A DNA stretch of 43,405 nt, from positions 1 through 43,405 of the forward strand of contig JAAZXR010000034.1 of NCBI GenBank assembly GCA_014240065.1, in the 5' to 3' direction. This document shows positions 16,423-29,060 of this stretch, one piece after another. Both the position numbers and the translations under genes were made by a program. The notes under the pieces are model-generated. The model saw nothing but the letters and a program-made list of their open reading frames with translations, was not told the DNA's origin and made no database searches. Origin of the DNA: Myxococcales bacterium (GTDB lineage Bacteria; Myxococcota_A; Polyangia; Nannocystales; Nannocystaceae). Every line of letters starts with the position of its first letter. Within the stretch, counting starts at the first letter, position 1.

Positions 16423-17067
16423 ATGAACTTGCCCCCGCACGGCTCCACCGGCACAGTCCAGGAGGTGAGCGAGGGGGTTCGATGGATCGTAAACGTGACG
16501 ACGCCGCTCGCGCTCGCCCTCGCGTTCATCATCGTGCCTGCGATCCCCAGCGGGCATTGGGGAGCGCTCAAGCCGGTGGTGACCCCGTGGTTTGGCGTGT
16601 TGCGGACGGTCTCGTTCTCTCAAAGTTGGCGCATGTACACACCGGACGCCAACCTGAGCTACAGCCGCGCCGTGGTGACTGGCGTGACCAAGGACAAGCA
16701 GGAGTTTGTCCTCCGCGGACCCGACGACCCGACCGCGACGCCCGTCGGGGGCGTGTTTTTTTGGGGTAGCTCCCGAGATGATTTTTGGACCTACCAGGCG
16801 GCGCACGTCGGGCCCAGGCGGCGCAGCGCAAACCGCCTCTGGTATATGCGGGGCTGGTGCGTGCGCGCAGCGCGGATGGGCCACGAGCTGCGCGCGGTGT
16901 CGTTGTCGCGGATCAATTGGCGGCTCGAGAACCCGACCCGAGTTCACGAGGGGGCGCCGGTGCTGCGGACACCCTCTGTGAAGAACTTCCACGAGACGCG
17001 GTGCGATGTGGGCGTGGTTCGAGCGATGATCCTCAAGGACGAGAGGCGGATCCGCGATGGCGAGTGA
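16423..17067 (+). CDS. Single-pass membrane partner of the HTTM protein
   Basis: This is a 214-residue protein with one hydrophobic segment at about residues 25-45 (TTPLALALAFIIVPAI). It is followed by an outside or inside soluble domain containing SFSQSWRMYTPDANLSYSR. Small proteins with a (Q/S)xWxMY/FxP motif are commonly encoded beside HTTM proteins (DUF5819-like), which is why a partner role is proposed. The family assignment is tentative. ATG 16423 is preferred to the upstream ATG 16351, which would extend the protein back over the divergent dacB start. The stop overlaps the next gene by 11 bases, indicating translational coupling. Confidence 0.85.
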   Translation: MNLPPHGSTGTVQEVSEGVRWIVNVTTPLALALAFIIVPAIPSGHWGALKPVVTPWFGVLRTVSFSQSWRMYTPDANLSYSRAVVTGVTKDKQEFVLRGPDDPTATPVGGVFFWGSSRDDFWTYQAAHVGPRRRSANRLWYMRGWCVRAARMGHELRAVSLSRINWRLENPTRVHEGAPVLRTPSVKNFHETRCDVGVVRAMILKDERRIRDGE

Positions 17068-18061
17068 TCGGGGAGCGGCGACGCCCGCGCAGCGCAGCGG
17101 AGTGGTGGCGCGATTGCTGACCAATATGGAGTCGGGCGAGGCGCTCGCGCTGTGCCGGATCGGTGTCGTCGCCGCGCTCACCGCCTCGTTGCTCGCGCAT
17201 GTGGGCGCGGTCGCGGAGTACTTCTCCGACGCGGCGCCGGTCTTCGGTGAGTGGGCGCGCATGGCGTTTCCCACCCGCTGGTCGCTGTTTTTCCACCTCT
17301 CGAGCCCCGCGTGGGTGCGTGCGCTCTTCGCGATTGGGGCGCTCGCCCACGTGGCCTGGGTGCTCGGCGCGTGGACCCGCGCGGCGGCGGTCCTCAGCGT
17401 CGTGACGTGGGTGAGCATGATCGGGCGCAACCCGCTGCTGTATGGATTCCCGGATCAGCTTGGCCTCGTCCTCGCGGTGCTGCTCGCGTGTATGCCCAGC
17501 GGGCGCGCGTGGAGCGTGGACGCGTGGCGGAGGCGTCGTCGCGGCGGAGGCGGCGACGACGAGCGCTCGACGTTTGTCCCTGTGTGGTGCCGGCATATCC
17601 TCCAGCTCCAGCTCGCGGTGGTCTACACGGCGACGGGGCTCCTCAAGACCGGGAGCACCTGGCGGGAGAGCGGCACCGCCATCTATTACACGATGGTGAA
17701 TCCGCTCAATCGACACTTTGACATGTCGGGGGGCCTCGCGGCCCTTCAAGGGTGGGTGCTGCGCCCGTTGACTGTCAGCGTGGTGGTGTGGGAGGTCGCG
17801 TTCGCCGGATTTGTCGCGTCGCTGTGGGCGCGAGACGTCTATGGCCCACGTCGTTGGCTGCCCGACTTGCGGCTCATCTTCGTGGGATTTGGCGTGTGCA
17901 TGCACGTTGGCATCCAACTCGCGGTCTACGTGGTGTTTTTCTCTGCGCTCATGCTGTGCGCGTACGCGTGCTTCGTTACCCCGGCGGAGGCGAGGTCGCT
18001 GCTCCAAGGTGTGCGCAGGGTGGCGGGCGCGCCCGCGTCGACGCGCGATCAGAGGATGTGA
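17057..18061 (+). CDS. HTTM domain membrane protein (gamma-carboxylase-like)
   Basis: This is a 334-residue polytopic membrane protein with about six to seven hydrophobic helices. The order and residues fit the HTTM (horizontally transferred transmembrane) domain shared with vitamin K-dependent gamma-carboxylase. Visible pieces are the first helix region with ALCRIGVVAALTASLLAHV, the pair WSLFFHLSSPAWVRALFAIGA, the NPLLYGFPDQL loop, and the QLQLAVVYTATGLLKTGSTW helix ending in the TWRESGTAIYYT loop. Bacterial members lack the C-terminal beta domain, as here, and their substrate is unknown. The gene overlaps its upstream partner by 11 bases and converges with the oligopeptidase gene 12 bases away. 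Confidence 0.88.
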   Translation: MASDRGAATPAQRSGVVARLLTNMESGEALALCRIGVVAALTASLLAHVGAVAEYFSDAAPVFGEWARMAFPTRWSLFFHLSSPAWVRALFAIGALAHVAWVLGAWTRAAAVLSVVTWVSMIGRNPLLYGFPDQLGLVLAVLLACMPSGRAWSVDAWRRRRRGGGGDDERSTFVPVWCRHILQLQLAVVYTATGLLKTGSTWRESGTAIYYTMVNPLNRHFDMSGGLAALQGWVLRPLTVSVVVWEVAFAGFVASLWARDVYGPRRWLPDLRLIFVGFGVCMHVGIQLAVYVVFFSALMLCAYACFVTPAEARSLLQGVRRVAGAPASTRDQRM

Positions 18062-18073
18062 GCTGCCGACGAG

Positions 18074-20164
18074 CTACGCGGCGCCGGGGCCGCCGGCGGG
18101 CGGCGGATCTGCGGCGACATCCACCGCGAGCTCGTGCAGCAAAAATGTATAGTCGAACGCCGTCTCGCGGAGTCGATCGTAGCGCCCCGAGGCCCCGCCG
18201 TGGCCGGCGGCCATATTTGTGTGGAGCAGCAGCGGCGCGTCGCTCGTTCGGAGCCTCCGCATCCGCGCCACGTACTTCGCGGGCTCCCAATACATGACCT
18301 GGCTGTCGTGGAGCGAGGTCCTCACGAGCATGGCAGGGTAGGCGGCCTCCTGGAGGTTGGTGTAGGGGCAGTACTGCCGCATGTAGGCGTAGTCTTCGGC
18401 CTGGGAGGGATCACCCCACTCCTCATATTCGCCGACCGTGAGCGGGAGCGTCGCGTCGCTCATGGTGGTGAGCACATCGACGAACGGGACGTGAGAGATG
18501 GCGGCCCCGCATAGATCAGGGCGCAGATTAAGCACCGCGCCGACGAGCAATCCGCCCGCGCTCCCGCCCTCGATCGCGAGCAGGGAGCGGGTGGTGACGC
18601 GCTGTTCCACGAGGTGATCGGCGCAGTCGACGAAGTCCAAGAACGTGTTCATCTTGTGCTTCATGCGGCCCGCCTCGTGCCATAACTTCCCGAGCTCTCC
18701 GCCGCCACGGACGTGGGCGATGGCGATGGCGACGCCCCGGTCGAGCAGGGAGATCTGCGCGCTCGAGAAACCGGTGTGATAGGGATAGCCGTACGCGCCG
18801 TACCCCTGAAGCAGCAGCGGGGCGGGGCCAGCGCCTCGGGCGCGCGCCCTGGCGACGAGCGAGATCGGGATCTGGGTGCCGTCGCGCGCGGTGGCGTGAA
18901 GCCGGCGCGTGACATAGTCGTCGGGACAGAACCCGCCGAGCACCTCGCGTTGCTTGAGCAGCGCGCGCTCGCCGGTCTCAAAGTTGTACGCAAAATTCGA
19001 CATCGGGCGCCGCGGCGACTCGTAGAGGAATCGCAGCTCCTTCGCCGCGGGATCGGGATTCCAGCCCCCGTAGACCTCGTAGACCTCGTCGGGGAAATCG
19101 ATGACGCGTCGGTCACCGTCGCCGCACAGCACGGCGAGCATGCCGAGCCCGCCGCGGCGTTCATGCAGGACGATGGCGCGCTGGAACACGTCAATTCCGC
19201 TGAGCATGGTGTGCTCGCGGTGTGGGACGAGCTCCTCCCACGCCTCGCGGGGGGTGACCGCCATGGTCACTCGGACGAGGCGAAAGTTCGGGCCCGTGTC
19301 ATTGATTCGAAGGATCAGGGCGCCGGCCTGGTGCTCGACGGCGTACTCGATCCCTTGGGTACGCGGGAGGACCATCCGAGGCGCGGCGGAGGGGTCGTCT
19401 GTCGGGATGAGGTGGACCTCGCTCGTGGTGTGACTCTCCGTTTGGAGGATGAAGAACTGGCCGTCCTTGGTTCGCCCGACGGCGAGGGCAAAGCGTCCGT
19501 CTTGTTCGTCGATCCGGACGCGAGCGCGACCGCCATCGCGCTCCACTTCAAGCAGCTGATGAGAGCGCTTCGTCTCTCGATCTTCGCAGGTCGCGAGGAG
19601 GGTGCAGCTGTCTGCGGACCACGCGACGGAGGTGACGCGGTCGATCTCCCAATCGGCGGTTTGGCCGCTGGCGAGACACTTCAGCTTCAGCGTGTACTGG
19701 CGAAATCCTGTCTCGTCGAGGGTGTAGGCGAGCCATCGGCCGTCTGGGCTCACCTCGAATTCACCGATGTCTACGTACGTGAGGGTGTCCGCCCACTCGT
19801 TGGGGTCGAGGATGATCTCCTCCTCCGCGCGGGGGTCGTGTGCGCGCCGCCGGCATTCGATGCCATACTGCAGGCCCTTGACGGTGCGTGAGTAGTACAC
19901 GTAGTCGCCGTCGCGGGTCTCCACCGTCTTGTCTGTCTCTTGGATGCGGGCCACCATCTCGTCGTAGAGGGTGCGGGTGTCGCCCTCACGCGGACGCATG
20001 TGGAGGTTCGCGCGCTCGTTCTCTTTCGTGAGGTAGTCGCGGACCTCCGGCGCCTCGCGGTCGCGCATCCAAAAGTACTCGTCAATTCGCTGCTCCGTCG
20101 GGGCGCGGAGGCTGTGCGGCCTCATGGAGGGAGGAGGGGGGAGCGAGGGGTCGTGGGCGGTCAT
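18074..20164 (-). CDS. ptrB: Oligopeptidase B-type prolyl oligopeptidase family serine peptidase (S9A)
   Basis: This is a 696-residue cytosolic peptidase; E. coli PtrB has 686. It cuts short peptides after basic residues. The N-terminal seven-bladed propeller begins after FWMRDREAPEVRDYL at about 30-45. The C-terminal alpha/beta hydrolase contains the nucleophile in EGGSAGG (about 533), Asp in SLHDSQVMYWEP (about 617) and His in AAGHGGASGR (about 655). FVDVLTTMSDATLPLTVGEY is a strong oligopeptidase B signature. An in-frame extension to 20260 exists, but the ATG at 20164 fits the family N-terminus better; ATG 20212 is possible. No signal peptide is seen. It follows the PGAM-like gene on the same strand with a 117-base gap. 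Confidence 0.94.
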   Translation of the reverse strand: MTAHDPSLPPPPSMRPHSLRAPTEQRIDEYFWMRDREAPEVRDYLTKENERANLHMRPREGDTRTLYDEMVARIQETDKTVETRDGDYVYYSRTVKGLQYGIECRRRAHDPRAEEEIILDPNEWADTLTYVDIGEFEVSPDGRWLAYTLDETGFRQYTLKLKCLASGQTADWEIDRVTSVAWSADSCTLLATCEDRETKRSHQLLEVERDGGRARVRIDEQDGRFALAVGRTKDGQFFILQTESHTTSEVHLIPTDDPSAAPRMVLPRTQGIEYAVEHQAGALILRINDTGPNFRLVRVTMAVTPREAWEELVPHREHTMLSGIDVFQRAIVLHERRGGLGMLAVLCGDGDRRVIDFPDEVYEVYGGWNPDPAAKELRFLYESPRRPMSNFAYNFETGERALLKQREVLGGFCPDDYVTRRLHATARDGTQIPISLVARARARGAGPAPLLLQGYGAYGYPYHTGFSSAQISLLDRGVAIAIAHVRGGGELGKLWHEAGRMKHKMNTFLDFVDCADHLVEQRVTTRSLLAIEGGSAGGLLVGAVLNLRPDLCGAAISHVPFVDVLTTMSDATLPLTVGEYEEWGDPSQAEDYAYMRQYCPYTNLQEAAYPAMLVRTSLHDSQVMYWEPAKYVARMRRLRTSDAPLLLHTNMAAGHGGASGRYDRLRETAFDYTFLLHELAVDVAADPPPAGGPGAA

Positions 20165-20281
20165 GGTGTGGATGTCAGGGTGTCGCGCGAGGGGCCTTCG
20201 TTTGTATCTCATGCTTGGACAGCGTGGGAGTACAATCTCCGTGTCTCGGTCATTTTTCACGCCAACCGGCGCGCCATCGCC

Positions 20282-20908
20282 TCAAGAAGTCGTGATTTCC
20301 GGGGGCAGGTGTCCCGTGTCGTTGTAGCGATTGAGGGTGAAGACGGGGCCGGGGAAGACGCGGAGCTCGGTCAAGGAGGCGTGACAAATCTCCATGCGCG
20401 CCCAGTGTTCGAGCGGCAAGCCGCAGGCCAACGCGACCAAGTAGCGGATCAAGTTCCCGTGCGCGAAAATCATCGACGTGCTCTCGCGCCGGGCCGGGCG
20501 AAAGAACCGCCCCGTGATGCGTTCAAGCCGCGCCGTGGTCACGTCGCGATCGGCCTCCGTGCTCGGGGGCAGCCCCATCATGGAGGTCTGCTCGTCGGCA
20601 GCCGAGATGAGCGGGATGCACTCGTGCAGATGTGGCTTCACCTTCACGCGCGCGAGTCCAAGTTCGTGGGCTGAGATCTCGGCGGTCTGCAACGCCCGCG
20701 GCCAGGGGCTACTGAAGATCCCTTCGAGCGCCCCTTCGTACGGCTCCATCGTGCGCGCGAGTCTGCGGCCGAGGCGAGCGGCCTGTCGACGGCCGAGCAG
20801 ACTGAGACCGTATTCCTCGTCGGTCATCCCCTCGACGCGGTCGTAGTGGCCGTGCCGAACGAGGAACAGCCGGTGCGCGGGGGCAGCTTTGGGGGGAGCT
20901 TGAGCCAT
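20282..20908 (-). CDS. Histidine phosphatase family protein, PGAM5-like
   Basis: This is a 208-residue cytosolic phosphatase of the phosphoglycerate-mutase superfamily. The catalytic LVRHGHYD motif lies at about residues 15-22, which resembles the RHGxY form of PGAM5/SixA-type phosphatases. LSLLGRRQAARLGRRLA follows, then IFSSPWPRALQTAEI (the second Arg) and the second catalytic His in MIFAHGNLIRYLVA at about residue 150. This branch dephosphorylates proteins or small molecules rather than acting as a mutase; the exact substrate cannot be read. ATG 20908 is chosen because the longer frame to 21010 adds a Cys/Arg-rich non-family extension. Confidence 0.92.
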   Translation of the reverse strand: MAQAPPKAAPAHRLFLVRHGHYDRVEGMTDEEYGLSLLGRRQAARLGRRLARTMEPYEGALEGIFSSPWPRALQTAEISAHELGLARVKVKPHLHECIPLISAADEQTSMMGLPPSTEADRDVTTARLERITGRFFRPARRESTSMIFAHGNLIRYLVALACGLPLEHWARMEICHASLTELRVFPGPVFTLNRYNDTGHLPPEITTS

Positions 20909-21187
20909 GGTGGAGAGGAGGGGCTTCGGGTGACCTTCGCTTTCTCGTTCATCGCACACGGCTTGGCAAGGGCGAAATGTTCGGCAGGTATGGCAGGCGC
21001 GGCGCCCCAAAAACGCCGACGCGGTCGGCCCGTGAGATCAGCGAGGCCACCGCCATAACCTCGCGGAATGCGCGCGTGGGGGCACATTGCGGCCGTCAGC
21101 GTCGCCGCATCCGTGATGGCAGCGGGCGCGCGCGCTTTGAGGCCGTTTCGACTATGCTCTCCGCGGTCGCAGCCCGCGACTGCCGTT

Positions 21188-22069
21188 ATGCGCGCCGTCC
21201 TCCAAGAACTCACCGATCTCCTCGCCCTCGAGCGCCTCTCGGAGGACATGTTTCGAGGACAGAGCCAAGATCTCGGGTGGGGGACGGTCTTCGGCGGGCA
21301 AGTGCTCGGGCAAGCCCTGTCCGCGGCGCAGCAGACCGTGCCGCGAGATCGGGTCGCCCACTCGTTGCATGGCTACTTTCTACGCCCCGGCCGGGTCGAC
21401 GCGCCCATCGAGTACGAGGTCGATCGGATCCGCGACGGGAGGAGCTTCACCACCCGCAGGGTCGTGGCTCGGCAGGGGGCGCGCGCGATCTTCAATCTCG
21501 CGGCGTCGTTTCAGATCGAAGAGGGGGGCTACTCTCACCAGGCGTCGGCGCCCGAGGTGCCAGGCCCCGAGGGGTTATTCTCCGAACGCGAGCTCGCGCT
21601 TCGCTTCGCCGAGGTGATCCCCAAGCGGCTGCGGGAGCGGGCGACGGGAGAGCGTCCGATCGAGATTCGCCCGGTGCGCCCCGTGAATCCGATGCAGCCC
21701 GACGTGCGAGAGCCCGTCAAGCACGTGTGGCTGCGAGCGGTTGATAAGCTCGGTGACGAGATGGCGCTGCACCGCTATCTGTTGGCCTACGCGAGCGACT
21801 TCCACTTTTTGACGACGTCGCTTCAGCCACACGGGCTGTCGTGGATGAGCCGGGGGCTCCAGCTCGCGAGTCTCGACCACGCGATGTATTTTCATCGGCC
21901 GTTTCGATTTGACGAGTGGCTGCTCTATGCCATCGACAGCCCCTCGTCGAGCGGCGCTCGCGGGCTCGTGCGAGGGCAGCTGTTCGATCGCGAGGGCGTG
22001 CTGGTGGCGTCGTGTGTCCAAGAGGGCCTGATGAGGCAGCGTGAGGAGCCCTCGGACTCCTCGGTGTAG
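21188..22069 (+). CDS. tesB: Acyl-CoA thioesterase II
   Basis: This is a 293-residue double-hotdog thioesterase, near the length of E. coli TesB (286). It hydrolyses medium- to long-chain acyl-CoA to free acid and CoA in the cytosol. Signatures are VFGGQVLGQALSAAQQTVP at about 30-48, HSLHGYFLRPG at about 58-68, RDGRSFTTRRVVARQG and, in the second hotdog, LDHAMYFHRPFRFDEWLLY with LVRGQLFDREG. The Asp of SLDHAMYFH fits the place of the catalytic Asp of TesB. ATG 21188 gives the family N-terminus (MRAVLQELTDLLALERL); the frame is open further upstream, but that part has no family character. It is divergent from the PGAM-like gene and converges on dnaE2. Confidence 0.96.
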   Translation: MRAVLQELTDLLALERLSEDMFRGQSQDLGWGTVFGGQVLGQALSAAQQTVPRDRVAHSLHGYFLRPGRVDAPIEYEVDRIRDGRSFTTRRVVARQGARAIFNLAASFQIEEGGYSHQASAPEVPGPEGLFSERELALRFAEVIPKRLRERATGERPIEIRPVRPVNPMQPDVREPVKHVWLRAVDKLGDEMALHRYLLAYASDFHFLTTSLQPHGLSWMSRGLQLASLDHAMYFHRPFRFDEWLLYAIDSPSSSGARGLVRGQLFDREGVLVASCVQEGLMRQREEPSDSSV

Positions 22070-22077
22070 GACCGGCC

Positions 22078-25236
<3,159 letters not shown>

Positions 25237-25309
25237 GATAGATCTTATAGCTGATCATGTGTTCAGTTTCAAGATCTCACATATATATCGAGCCGTCGAG
25301 GACTTCGAT

Positions 25310-25960
25310 ATGGTTGATCGCGAGGGAAGGGCCATGGTCGAGTCTGCGCAGTCGAGACCGAGTGTACTTGGGCGACGCCCGAGCGTGCGCGCGCGAGCGC
25401 TCAAAGAGACCTTGGCGTTCCTGGACGAATATCGACCTGAACTCGCGCGGATGGTGGAAGTGGACGCGCCGTCCGATACCCTCTGCGCGATCCGTGAGGC
25501 GCTGCCCGTGGACTGGATCTCGGCGCACCTCACCCGCGGGCTGATCGAGGTGATCGTCGATGAGCTCGGTGAAACCGACGGAATTAATGTATGGCGTGAT
25601 CTCGTGACCTACCGACTGCGGCACTCGCCGGTGATCGGTCCCTTGATCTCACTCGCCACGACCGTTGGCTTCGCCGCGCCGTGGAGCTTCGCGAAGCAAG
25701 TCCCGAGGGGATGGGACAACACCTACAAGGACTACGGATCTCCGACCGTGAGTCGAGACGGGACACAGGCCGCGCTGTTCCGGTGGTGTGATGTCCCGGA
25801 GTATCTCTTCGAACATCCGATTCACTACATCGCCATCCGCGGCGCCTTGATCGGAGTGATCGAGCTGTCGGGGCAACGAGCGGACTCCAACCTCGAGTTC
25901 TCGCCCGACAAGCGTGAGGTGACGGCGAGCATCCGATGGCAGGAGCCCCCGGCGTCGTAG
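25310..25960 (+). CDS. DUF2378/TIGR02265-like protein
   Basis: This is a 216-residue soluble protein of unknown function. The order of features resembles the TIGR02265 (DUF2378) family that is expanded in Myxococcota. It has an N-terminal helical segment, DWISAHLTRGLIEVIVDELGETDGINVW, a helix with PLISLATTVGFAAPW, then a beta-rich half with QVPRGWDNTYKDYGSP, and FRWCDVPEYLFEHPIHYIAIRGALIGVIEL. The family call rests on this pattern and is moderate. The frame is open from GTG 25259. ATG 25310 is preferred because CGAGGAC lies about 9 bases upstream; ATG 25334 is also possible. It is divergent from dnaE2 over a short gap, so the two may share regulation. Confidence 0.8.
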   Translation: MVDREGRAMVESAQSRPSVLGRRPSVRARALKETLAFLDEYRPELARMVEVDAPSDTLCAIREALPVDWISAHLTRGLIEVIVDELGETDGINVWRDLVTYRLRHSPVIGPLISLATTVGFAAPWSFAKQVPRGWDNTYKDYGSPTVSRDGTQAALFRWCDVPEYLFEHPIHYIAIRGALIGVIELSGQRADSNLEFSPDKREVTASIRWQEPPAS

Positions 25961-26030
25961 CGGCACATGGGAATTCTAGGGGGCTCGCGCGGGGCTTGAC
26001 CAACGGCTGCGGTGTCGGGATCATCGGCGC

Positions 26031-29000
26031 ATGACTACGAGGAATCCTCGTCATCCACGTGGGCGCCGCGACCGAAGATGGAAGCTGGGGGGATGGACGG
26101 ATCGCGGGATCCGACGTCTGCTCCTCGTCGCCGCGGCCGCGGTCGTGGTGGGACCGCGAGCGCCGACCGCGGCTGCGGCTCCGGAGGCCCGAGCCGAATC
26201 CGAGCGCCGACGCGGCAAAGACCGGCTCGACCTGCAAGAAGGCGCGGAGATCCAGCGCGCGGTGACGGATCCGGCGTTCAGCAACGCGTGGGTCGATCAC
26301 GTCCCCGATTCGCGGCGGATACCCTCGCCGCGAGACTTCCTCGGCTACGCGGTGGGGACGCCCGATCAGCTGACGCCGCCGGAGAAAATACTGGCGTACA
26401 TGCGGCTGCTCGCGAAGAAGTCTCCCAAGGTGGAGGTGATCGAGATGGGCACGAGTCACGGTGGGCGGGAGATGATCGCGGTCGCCGTTGGCAAGTCGAA
26501 ACACCTTCGCCGTCTCGATAAAATTGCGACCGCGAACGCCGAACTCGCGGATCCGCGGGAGACCTCGCGGGCGCAGGCGGAGAAGATCGCGGACGACATC
26601 CCGCTGCTGTACTGGATGACGGCCGGCCTGCATTCGCCGGAGACCGGCCCCCCGGAGATGGTGATGGAGCTCGCGTACCGCCTCGCCGTCTCCGAGCAGG
26701 AGCACATCCGCGAGATCCTCGACGATGTGGTGGTGATGATCTCCCCCGTGTTGGAGATGGATGGCCGCGCGCGGATGGTGGATTGGTGGCGCCGGCATCT
26801 TCAAGACGTGGAGGATCTTGAGGACTCGCCCCCTCGCATGGCGCCCTATTGGGGAGACTACACCGCCCACGACAACAACCGCGACGGGTTGCAACTCAGC
26901 CAAGCGCTCACCCAAAACTACGTCAACTTCTATCATCGCTTCCACCCGATCGTCTCGCTGGACCTGCACGAGTCGGTGCCGCTCCTCTACGTCTCGACGG
27001 GCACGGGTCCGTACAACGAGTCCATCGATCCAATCACCGTCACGGAGTGGCAAGCGTTCTCGAGCCACGAGGTCAGCGAGGCGACGCGGCTCGGCTTGCG
27101 GGGCGTGTGGACCTGGGGGTTTTATACCGGCTGGTACCCTGGCTACCTGCTGTGGGTCACCAACAACCACAACGCGGTGGGGCGGTTCTACGAGACCTTT
27201 GGAAACTCCAACCCCGGCACCTTCAACCGGGATCTGCGCGGCGCGAGCTTCGCGGACGTCCGCGTGAACTCGAGGGCTTGGTATCGGGCGTGGCCACCGC
27301 CGAAGGAGCTGCGGTGGAGCCTCCGGAACAACACCAACTATATGCAGACAGGGGTGTTGTCGTCGCTGCGCTATGCGGCGCGCAATCGTCGTGAGCTGCT
27401 GCTGAACTTTTGGACCAAGGGGAACAACGCCATCGAGGCGGGGAGGTCCCGTGGCGTCCGCGCCTTCGTGATCCCGGCGAAGCAGCGCGATCCTGGCGCG
27501 CTCGCGGAGCTGTTGGCGTTGCTGGAGGGTCATCGCGTCGAGGTTCACCGTGCGACGGAGGCCGGCACCTACGGCCCAGTCACGGTGGAGACCGATGACT
27601 TCGTCGTCCGGATGGATCAGCCCTACCGGAACTTCGCGCGGACGCTGCTCAAGGCGCAGGCGTTCCCCAAGGACGCGGCGCACACACCCTACGATGACGT
27701 CGCGTGGAGCCTCGACCTGATGCTCGGCGTCGAGGTGCGGCCGGTGACCGATCCCGAGGTGCTGAGCTCAGCCATGAGCGACTCGCTCGGCGAGACCGTG
27801 GCGCGCGGGAGCGTCGAAGGGGAGGGGCCCTGGGTCGTGAAGCACGTCGGACAAGCCGGCCTCATGAGCTTGGTCTACCGGTTGGGAGACGCGAAGCTGC
27901 GCAGCGTCGCGGCGGATGTCGAAGGAGCCCCCGCGGGCTCGCTCGTGATCGATGGGGTCTCGCCCGAGACCCTGCGCGAGGTGATCGGTGACACCTATCT
28001 CCACGCGCGCTCGGCCACCGCGGCGATGCGCGACGCCGCGACCATCGACGTGACGCCCGCGCGTATCGGTCTCTTTCACACCTGGCGTTATACGCAAGAC
28101 TCCGGGTGGGCTCGCTTTACCCTCGAGTCACTGGACATCCCCTACACGTTGATCGACAAGGACGACCTCCGCGGCGGTGGCCTCCAAGAGCGTTTTGACG
28201 TGATATTGATCCCCAGCCAAGGTGGGATGTCGTTCGCCAACATGGTCCATGGCATCGACACCAAGTGGAGTCCGCTCGCCTATACGACCACCCCCGAGTT
28301 CCCGTCCCACGGCGTCATCGACAGCTCGCCGGACATCACGGGGGGCATGGGGTTTCCGGGGCTCGCCGAGCTGGAGCGCTTCGTGCGATCGGGCGGCGTG
28401 CTGCTGGCGCTCGGGAGCGCGGGCAAGCTCGCCGCCGAGGGTGGGATGACGCGGGGCGTGTCGGTGAAGTCGGCGCCGAACCCCGGCTCTCACATCACCG
28501 TGCGCGCCGTCCGTCCAGCGCACCCGCTGGCGTTTGGCTACGACGAGACCTCCTACGTCTTCAGGGGGAATTTTCCCATCTATGACGTGGGCGAGTTTGA
28601 TCGTGGCATGACCGTCTTTCAATATGGGACGAAGACCTGGGTGGAGGCCGAGCGTGAGGCGGACAAGAAGGCGCACATCGAGGGCGACGGAGGCGTGCGA
28701 TCAGAGGGAGAGGCGAGCCTCACGGGGGGCGGGGAGGTCGCCGCAGGCGCAGACGCGGTCGACGCAGACAGCAAGAAGCCGCCGCTGGTGCGCTCGGGCT
28801 TGGTCAAAAAACCCGAGCGCTTGAGCCGGGCGCCAGCGGTCCTCGATGTGCCGGTGGGCGACGGTCGAGTGATCTTGATGTCGTTCAATCCGCTGCATCG
28901 CCACCAAAACCGGCATGACTTCGCGCTCGTGGGGAACGTCTTCGCTTTCTGGGACGATCTCCCGCCGCCACTCGACAAGACAGAGATGCGAAGACGCTAG
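26031..29000 (+). CDS. Secreted M14 family zinc carboxypeptidase with C-terminal accessory domain
   Basis: This is a 989-residue exported metallopeptidase. The signal region carries a twin Arg before its hydrophobic core (GIRRLLLVAAAAVVV at about 26-40), so Tat export is possible. The M14 catalytic part spans about 80-420. The zinc ligands HxxE are in AGLHSPETGPPEM (His at about 200), and the third ligand is in SLDLHES (about 312). NNRDGLQL and the conserved aromatic-rich stretch FYTGWYPGYLLWVTNNHN match the large bacterial M14 proteins of about 850-950 residues. The C-terminal half (about 680-980) has a glutamine amidotransferase-like pattern (VILIPSQGGMSF, LERFVRSGGVLLALGS) typical of that subfamily, probably non-catalytic. 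An Ala/Asp/Glu-rich insert sits at about 890-930. It converges on the TolB/amidohydrolase gene. Confidence 0.95.
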   Translation: MTTRNPRHPRGRRDRRWKLGGWTDRGIRRLLLVAAAAVVVGPRAPTAAAAPEARAESERRRGKDRLDLQEGAEIQRAVTDPAFSNAWVDHVPDSRRIPSPRDFLGYAVGTPDQLTPPEKILAYMRLLAKKSPKVEVIEMGTSHGGREMIAVAVGKSKHLRRLDKIATANAELADPRETSRAQAEKIADDIPLLYWMTAGLHSPETGPPEMVMELAYRLAVSEQEHIREILDDVVVMISPVLEMDGRARMVDWWRRHLQDVEDLEDSPPRMAPYWGDYTAHDNNRDGLQLSQALTQNYVNFYHRFHPIVSLDLHESVPLLYVSTGTGPYNESIDPITVTEWQAFSSHEVSEATRLGLRGVWTWGFYTGWYPGYLLWVTNNHNAVGRFYETFGNSNPGTFNRDLRGASFADVRVNSRAWYRAWPPPKELRWSLRNNTNYMQTGVLSSLRYAARNRRELLLNFWTKGNNAIEAGRSRGVRAFVIPAKQRDPGALAELLALLEGHRVEVHRATEAGTYGPVTVETDDFVVRMDQPYRNFARTLLKAQAFPKDAAHTPYDDVAWSLDLMLGVEVRPVTDPEVLSSAMSDSLGETVARGSVEGEGPWVVKHVGQAGLMSLVYRLGDAKLRSVAADVEGAPAGSLVIDGVSPETLREVIGDTYLHARSATAAMRDAATIDVTPARIGLFHTWRYTQDSGWARFTLESLDIPYTLIDKDDLRGGGLQERFDVILIPSQGGMSFANMVHGIDTKWSPLAYTTTPEFPSHGVIDSSPDITGGMGFPGLAELERFVRSGGVLLALGSAGKLAAEGGMTRGVSVKSAPNPGSHITVRAVRPAHPLAFGYDETSYVFRGNFPIYDVGEFDRGMTVFQYGTKTWVEAEREADKKAHIEGDGGVRSEGEASLTGGGEVAAGADAVDADSKKPPLVRSGLVKKPERLSRAPAVLDVPVGDGRVILMSFNPLHRHQNRHDFALVGNVFAFWDDLPPPLDKTEMRRR

Positions 29001-29060
29001 CAGCGCGCGGCCGCTCGCGTCCTCCCTCGGGGCTGGAGGAGGCCGCCGGGAGACGCCGCG

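Noticed and set aside
25584-27683. A roughly 700-codon minus-strand frame opposite the M14 peptidase gene
   Set aside because: It is composed of Arg/His/Pro-rich sequence without any motif, and the opposite strand carries the zinc-binding and other M14 signatures.
29001-29060. Possible bidirectional terminator between the M14 and amidohydrolase genes
   Set aside because: A short CCTCC/GGAGG inverted repeat is present, but the stem is weak with a 9-base loop and no T-tract on either strand.
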